DNA of 8,918 nt from JBEHWX01 sp048498995 (lineage in GTDB: Bacteria; Bacteroidota; Ignavibacteria; OLB7), in NCBI GenBank assembly GCA_048498995.1, contig JBEHWX010000159.1:1-8918 (forward strand). The letters are read 5' to 3'. Both the position numbers and the translations under genes were made by a program. Each line of letters opens with the position of its first letter. The stretch's first letter is position 1. Under the pieces are notes generated by a model. That model had not been told where the DNA came from, ran no database searches, and saw only the letters and a program-made list of their open reading frames with translations. Below are positions 6,167-8,918 of this stretch, one piece after another.

Positions 6167-6401
6167 GGATTGAGTTGGTGTTGGATTGGGTTGGGTTGGT
6201 GTTGGATTGGGTTGGGTTGGGTTGGGTTGGGTTGGGTTGGTGTTGGATTGGGTTGGGTTGGGTTGGTGTTGGATTGGGTTGGGTTGGGTTGGTGTTGGAT
6301 TGGATTGGGTTGGTGTTGGGTTGGTGTTGGATTGGGTTGGTGTTGGGTTGGGTTGGGTTGGATTGGGTTGGTGTGGTATGGTGTGGTGTGGTGGGTAGAG
6401 G
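6167..6401 (+). repeat. C-free T/G-rich low-complexity tract with G-quadruplex motif
   Basis: There is no C on the + strand from 6167 to 6401 (235 nt), in a genome that is otherwise GC-rich. The tract is built from irregularly alternating TTGGG, TTGGAT and TTGGTG blocks and ends in TG-rich sequence. At 6209-6236 six GGG runs are separated by TT only, a canonical intramolecular G-quadruplex motif. Frames through it read as Pro/Asn/Thr/Gln or Gly/Leu/Trp low-complexity peptides and are not genes. It begins 12 bases after the stop of the DinB-like gene. Confidence 0.9.
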
Positions 6402-6423
6402 CGTTCAATTGAACGCCTCTACC
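6394..6423. repeat. perfect 30-bp palindrome (inverted repeat-unit pair)
   Basis: The left arm GGTAGAGGCGTTCAA (6394-6408) is the exact reverse complement of the right arm (6409-6423), with no spacer. The right arm is in register with the tandem array that follows, and the left arm is an inverted copy of that unit. It lies between convergent genes and could form a cruciform or an RNA hairpin acting on both transcripts. No T-run follows on either strand, so it is not a textbook intrinsic terminator. The GTAGAG...CTCTAC form recalls dispersed REP-like palindromes, a resemblance from memory. Confidence 0.85.
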
Positions 6424-6695
6424 ATTAAACGCGATGCCCGTTAAACGCGATGCCCGTTAAACGCGATGCCCGTTGAACGCGATGCCCGTTGAACGCGATG
6501 CCCGTTGAACGCCGTTACCGTTGAACGCGATGCCCGTTGAACGCGATGCCCGTTGAACGCGATGCCCGTTGAACGCGATGACCGTTGAATGCCGTTACCG
6601 TTGAATGCGATGACCGTTGAACGCCGTTACCGTTGAATGCCGTTACCGTTGAATGCCGTTACCGTTGAATGCCGTTACCGTTGAATGCCGTTACG
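6408..6695 (+). repeat. 18 tandem copies of a 16-bp unit
   Basis: The array is exactly 288 bp, 18 units of 16 bp with no insertions or deletions. Units, in order: ATTGAACGCCTCTACC; ATTAAACGCGATGCCC; two GTTAAACGCGATGCCC; two GTTGAACGCGATGCCC; GTTGAACGCCGTTACC; three GTTGAACGCGATGCCC; GTTGAACGCGATGACC; GTTGAATGCCGTTACC; GTTGAATGCGATGACC; GTTGAACGCCGTTACC; three GTTGAATGCCGTTACC; GTTGAATGCCGTTACG. There are no spacers, so it is not CRISPR. A period not divisible by three and stop codons in the minus-strand frames argue against coding. The final unit provides the TAA stop of the methyltransferase gene. Confidence 0.95.
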
Positions 6696-7722
6696 ACCAT
6701 ACCCGCCGGACGCGCGCGGCGTAGAAGGTGCCGTGGCCGAGGATGCGCGTGATGGCGCGATCGGCCTCGGTGCCGCGCATCGCGGCGATCGGACGGCGCT
6801 CCACCAGGTAACGATCGCGCGGCAGCAGATCCTCCAGGAAGGGGAGGCCGGGGGTGTAGATGAAGGAGCCTCCCGGCCGAAGCGCGGCGAGTATCTCCAT
6901 GTAGCGGCGGGCATAGTCGGCGATCGCCGGACTCCCCTTCAGATGATGGTGGAGGAAGTGGTTCGAGAAGGCCATGTGGCTCAGGATGCTCCCCCATCGG
7001 TCGCGGCCGAGCGGATGCGTCAGCCAGTCGCCGCGGGTCAGGTGGGGCGCCCCCTCCGGCGCGAAGGCGTCGAGGCCGGTCGCCTCCAGGCCGAGCGCGC
7101 GGAGGTGATGCACCAGATGCGCCTCCTCGCCGCAGCCGAGGTCGAGGATCGGCTCGGCCAGGGTCCACCCGGCCAGGTTCAGCACCTCCATCTGGAGCTG
7201 GGGAGAGTATTCGGCGCAGGGAGTGCTCCCCGGCGCGGTGAAGGCGTCGGCCGGAAGATCCAGCCCGCGGACATACTCCCGAAGCCGCTCCCGGTGCGCC
7301 GTCAGCGCCTCGGCCGCGCCATCGGCGATCGCCGTGGCCGAGGCGCTCCCCTCGCGATGCAGAAGGTCGTGGAAGGAGAGGATGAAGCCCCGGTAGAGCT
7401 CGATCAGCCGCTCTCGACGGTCGGCATCAAGCGTCACGAACTGGTTGTTGTTCCTCAGAAACCGGCGCGTGTTGTGTGCCAGCAGCTCCACCAGCGCCGG
7501 CGTTTCCTCCCGCCTCTCCATCCGCCGGAGCCAGCCGGCCATCAGCTCCCCGATCGGGCCGCGATGCCCGGCCAGAAAGCTCGCCAGCGATGTCGGCACC
7601 TCGATGAACTCGTCGGACGGGGAGAAGAGATCGGCGATCGAGGCCGGCACGAACCGGTCGAGCCGTTGACGGGAAAACCGCGTGAGCTCCGCGGCGAGCG
7701 AGGAGGGACTTCTGCTTGCCAT
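6691..7722 (-). CDS. class I SAM-dependent methyltransferase with N-terminal helical extension
   Basis: The protein is 343 aa. The C-terminal half has a Rossmann methyltransferase core: motif I PILDLGCGEEAHLVHHL (191-207), the acidic end of strand 2 in ATGLDAF (214-220), motif II region WGSILSHMAFSNHF (243-256) and the LRPGGSFIYTPG strand (281-292). The first about 165 residues are mostly charged helices with an unusual NNNQF segment; I do not recognise this part, which may select the substrate. The start at 7722 is chosen over an ATG at 7815 because GGAAG lies six bases upstream, the same GGAAGCA arrangement as at the sigma-factor start, and because the extra N-terminus is Arg-rich junk-like sequence. 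The TAA stop lies inside the last 16-bp repeat unit. It is convergent with the DinB-like gene and divergent from the polymerase gene. The substrate is unknown. Confidence 0.8.
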   Translation of the reverse strand: MASRSPSSLAAELTRFSRQRLDRFVPASIADLFSPSDEFIEVPTSLASFLAGHRGPIGELMAGWLRRMERREETPALVELLAHNTRRFLRNNNQFVTLDADRRERLIELYRGFILSFHDLLHREGSASATAIADGAAEALTAHRERLREYVRGLDLPADAFTAPGSTPCAEYSPQLQMEVLNLAGWTLAEPILDLGCGEEAHLVHHLRALGLEATGLDAFAPEGAPHLTRGDWLTHPLGRDRWGSILSHMAFSNHFLHHHLKGSPAIADYARRYMEILAALRPGGSFIYTPGLPFLEDLLPRDRYLVERRPIAAMRGTEADRAITRILGHGTFYAARVRRVWS

Positions 7723-7817
7723 GACCTGCTTCCGGCGGCGCCGGACCTGAATTCGTTCTCGATTGATCGGCCGACGCCGTTTCCGGATCGGCTCGGTCCC
7801 CGATGGAGAGACCACGA

Positions 7818-7825
7818 CAAACGTA
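7818..7825 (-). promoter_or_regulatory. candidate promoter element TACGTTTG for the methyltransferase gene
   Basis: Read on the minus strand, this is an exact match to the Bacteroidota -7 consensus TAnnTTTG. It lies 95 bases upstream of the methyltransferase ATG. A TTGG lies upstream of it but at shorter spacing than the usual -33 element, so only half of the promoter matches. Confidence 0.35.
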
Positions 7826-7946
7826 CGTCCCCGCGAGCCAATGCCCGAGCCGGTCGGATCGCCGGAGCCATGGCGGCATGCGCCCGCCCCGAACGATGCC
7901 CGGTGCCGCGCCGTTTTTCGCGGGGGATGGGAGAGAGGAAGATTCC

Positions 7947-7966
7947 CGTTGCATGGCGTTGCATCC
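7947..7966 (+). repeat. two direct 10-bp repeats CGTTGCATGG / CGTTGCATCC
   Basis: Two copies of CGTTGCAT are spaced by exactly one helical turn, so both would face the same side of the DNA. They end 30 bases before the TAGATTGC element that may drive the polymerase IV gene. An activator or repressor site is possible; chance is not excluded. Confidence 0.35.
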
Positions 7967-7996
7967 GGGGCGCTGGGCCGGTCGGCTCCGGCGAGG

Positions 7997-8004
7997 TAGA
8001 TTGC
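7997..8004 (+). promoter_or_regulatory. candidate promoter element TAGATTGC upstream of polymerase IV
   Basis: TAGATTGC shares the form TAnnTTGCG with the element in front of the HAD gene (TATCTTGCG) and is one base off TAnnTTTG. It lies about 130 bases upstream of the GTG start. No matching -33 element is seen. Confidence 0.3.
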
Positions 8005-8134
8005 GTCCCGCCCCGGCGCCGGCGCGTGCGTGACGATACGACGTTACCCGCGCCATTCTCCGACCCGGCATCTCCCGATCCGGCGGCGGGACGGACGGGG
8101 AGCCGGACGAACCACGAAGCGACCACGGCACGAC

Positions 8135-8918
8135 GTGCGGAAGATCATCCATATCGACATGGACGCGTTCTATGCGTCGGTCGAGCAGCGGGAGAACCCG
8201 GAGCTCGTCGGGCGTCCGGTTGCCGTCGGCGGAGGGAAGCGGGGCGTGGTGGCCGCCGCCTCCTACGAGGCGCGCGTCTTCGGCGTCCGCTCGGCGATGC
8301 CCTCGGTCACCGCGCTCAGGAAGTGCCCGCAGCTGATCTTCGTCAAGCCCCGGTTCGAGCTCTACCGCCAGATCTCCCACGAGATCCGCGAGATCTTCCG
8401 CTCCTATACCGATCTGGTGGAGCCGGTCTCGATCGACGAGGCCTATCTGGACGTGACCGATCCGTTGAAGGGGCCTCCCTCGGCCACGCTGATCGCGCGC
8501 TCGATCAAGGAGGAGATTCTGGAGCGGACCCGGCTGACGGCCACCGCCGGCATCTCCTTCAACAAGTTCCTGGCGAAGACCGCCTCCGGCATGAACAAGC
8601 CGGACGGGCTCACGGTGATCCTGCCGGAGGATGCCGAGGGGATTCTCACCTCGATGCCGATCGAGCGGTTTCACGGGATCGGCCCGGCCACGGCGCGACG
8701 GATGAACGAGCTCGGCATCCGCAGCGGCGCCGATCTGCTCGGGCTGGAGGAGCGTGATCTGGTGGAGCGCTTCGGCAAGGCCGGCCGCTACTACTACCGG
8801 ATCGTCCGCGGCATCGACGAGCGCCTGGTCCGCGTGGATCGGGAGCGGAAATCGCTCGGCGCCGAGCGGACCTTCGACCGGGACATCCTCGATCTCCGGG
8901 AGCTGGACGAGCGTCTGG
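8135..8918 (+). CDS. dinB: DNA polymerase IV (Y-family translesion polymerase), N-terminal part
   Basis: 261 codons are visible; full-length proteins are about 350-400 aa, so the C-terminal little-finger domain is cut by the window edge. The enzyme copies damaged templates with low fidelity. The GTG start gives MRKIIHIDMDAFYASVE, aligning residue for residue with E. coli DinB; the first ATG (8159) would remove catalytic Asp8. Metal-binding residues are Asp8 and Asp101-Glu102 in VSIDEAYLDV, and the steric gate is Tyr13. GISFNKFLAKTASGMNKPDG (139-158) is the family signature, FHGIGPATARRM (179-190) is the helix-hairpin-helix of the thumb, and KSLGAERTF (239-247) begins the linker to the little finger. 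No strong Shine-Dalgarno precedes the GTG. A frame lacking stops extends some distance upstream but shows no family similarity. Confidence 0.95.
   Translation, partial: MRKIIHIDMDAFYASVEQRENPELVGRPVAVGGGKRGVVAAASYEARVFGVRSAMPSVTALRKCPQLIFVKPRFELYRQISHEIREIFRSYTDLVEPVSIDEAYLDVTDPLKGPPSATLIARSIKEEILERTRLTATAGISFNKFLAKTASGMNKPDGLTVILPEDAEGILTSMPIERFHGIGPATARRMNELGIRSGADLLGLEERDLVERFGKAGRYYYRIVRGIDERLVRVDRERKSLGAERTFDRDILDLRELDERL

Larger units (their letters stand above)
7723..8134. other. 412-bp divergent intergenic region
   Basis: This region separates the methyltransferase and polymerase IV starts. Frames through it in both directions are Arg/Pro-rich and lack family features, so I see no gene. 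It contains a minus-strand TACGTTTG, a 10-bp tandem repeat at 7947-7966 and a plus-strand TAGATTGC, listed separately. I find no obvious LexA-type operator (no paired GAAC/GTTC half-sites), although polymerase IV genes are often under SOS control. Confidence 0.5.

Noticed and set aside
6133..6408. Pro/Asn/Thr/Gln repeat protein on the minus strand, or Gly/Leu/Trp repeat proteins on the plus strand
   Set aside because: These are translations of the T/G tract. All three plus frames are similarly open, no ribosome-binding site is present and the composition simply mirrors the nucleotide repeat.
6394..6423. Canonical intrinsic terminator
   Set aside because: The inverted repeat has no loop and no T-run follows on either strand. 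An effect on transcription is possible but it does not fit the canonical form.
6408..6695. CRISPR array
   Set aside because: Units are 16 bp and directly abutting, with no unique spacers.
6408..6695. Iteron-type replication origin
   Set aside because: Tandem 16-bp repeats suggest iterons, but there is no DnaA box, Rep gene or AT-rich unwinding region nearby.
6685..8757. 690-codon plus-strand open frame
   Set aside because: It runs antisense to the methyltransferase and in the wrong frame through polymerase IV, both of which have clear catalytic motifs. Its own translation has none.
5609..8918. Functional link between the DinB-like protein and DNA polymerase IV because both are called DinB
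   Set aside because: The shared name is historical: B. subtilis DinB/YfiT-like metalloproteins and E. coli DinB polymerase are unrelated. The genes are separated by the repeat block and a convergent gene.

Overview
The window is a GC-rich bacterial chromosome segment. Its coding DNA has strong G/C preference at third positions, and GATC is visibly over-abundant. Protein architectures point to the Bacteroidota/Chlorobiota (FCB) superphylum: a secreted protein built from HYDIN/choice-of-anchor-D-like repeats that ends in a type IX secretion (T9SS)-like sorting domain, and an OmpA-like envelope protein whose layout I associate with Ignavibacteria/Kapabacteria-type genomes. The taxonomic placement is inferred from architecture; no marker gene is present.

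Layout. (1) 1-905, minus strand: an ECF-type sigma factor, translationally coupled by an ATGA overlap to a partial gene that looks like its anti-sigma factor. The partial gene carries an 11-G homopolymer. (2) 906-1061: a short divergent control region with a perfect 12-bp palindrome. (3) 1062-4771, plus strand: a two-gene envelope operon, again joined by ATGA, encoding the T9SS-type secreted protein and a beta-barrel/OmpA-like protein. (4) 4837-6154, plus strand: a HAD-family hydrolase, a 26-codon micro-ORF and a DinB/YfiT-like metalloprotein, linked by two further ATGA overlaps. (5) 6155-6690: a 536-bp convergent intergenic region made almost entirely of repeats. It holds a 235-nt C-free T/G tract with a strong G-quadruplex motif, a perfect 30-bp palindrome, and 18 exact-period 16-bp tandem units, the last of which supplies the stop codon of the next gene. 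(6) 6691-7722, minus strand: a class I SAM-dependent methyltransferase with an N-terminal helical extension. (7) 7723-8134: a divergent intergenic region with candidate promoter elements. (8) 8135-8918, plus strand: the N-terminal two thirds of DNA polymerase IV.

How they fit together. The sigma/anti-sigma pair lies head to head with the envelope operon, so an envelope-linked regulon is a reasonable hypothesis. The other genes look like housekeeping or stress functions without an obvious shared pathway. The most unusual part is the compound repeat block at 6167-6695. Its palindrome turns out to be an inverted copy of the tandem repeat unit facing the first unit of the array. I found no RNA gene, insertion sequence, CRISPR array or canonical intrinsic terminator.
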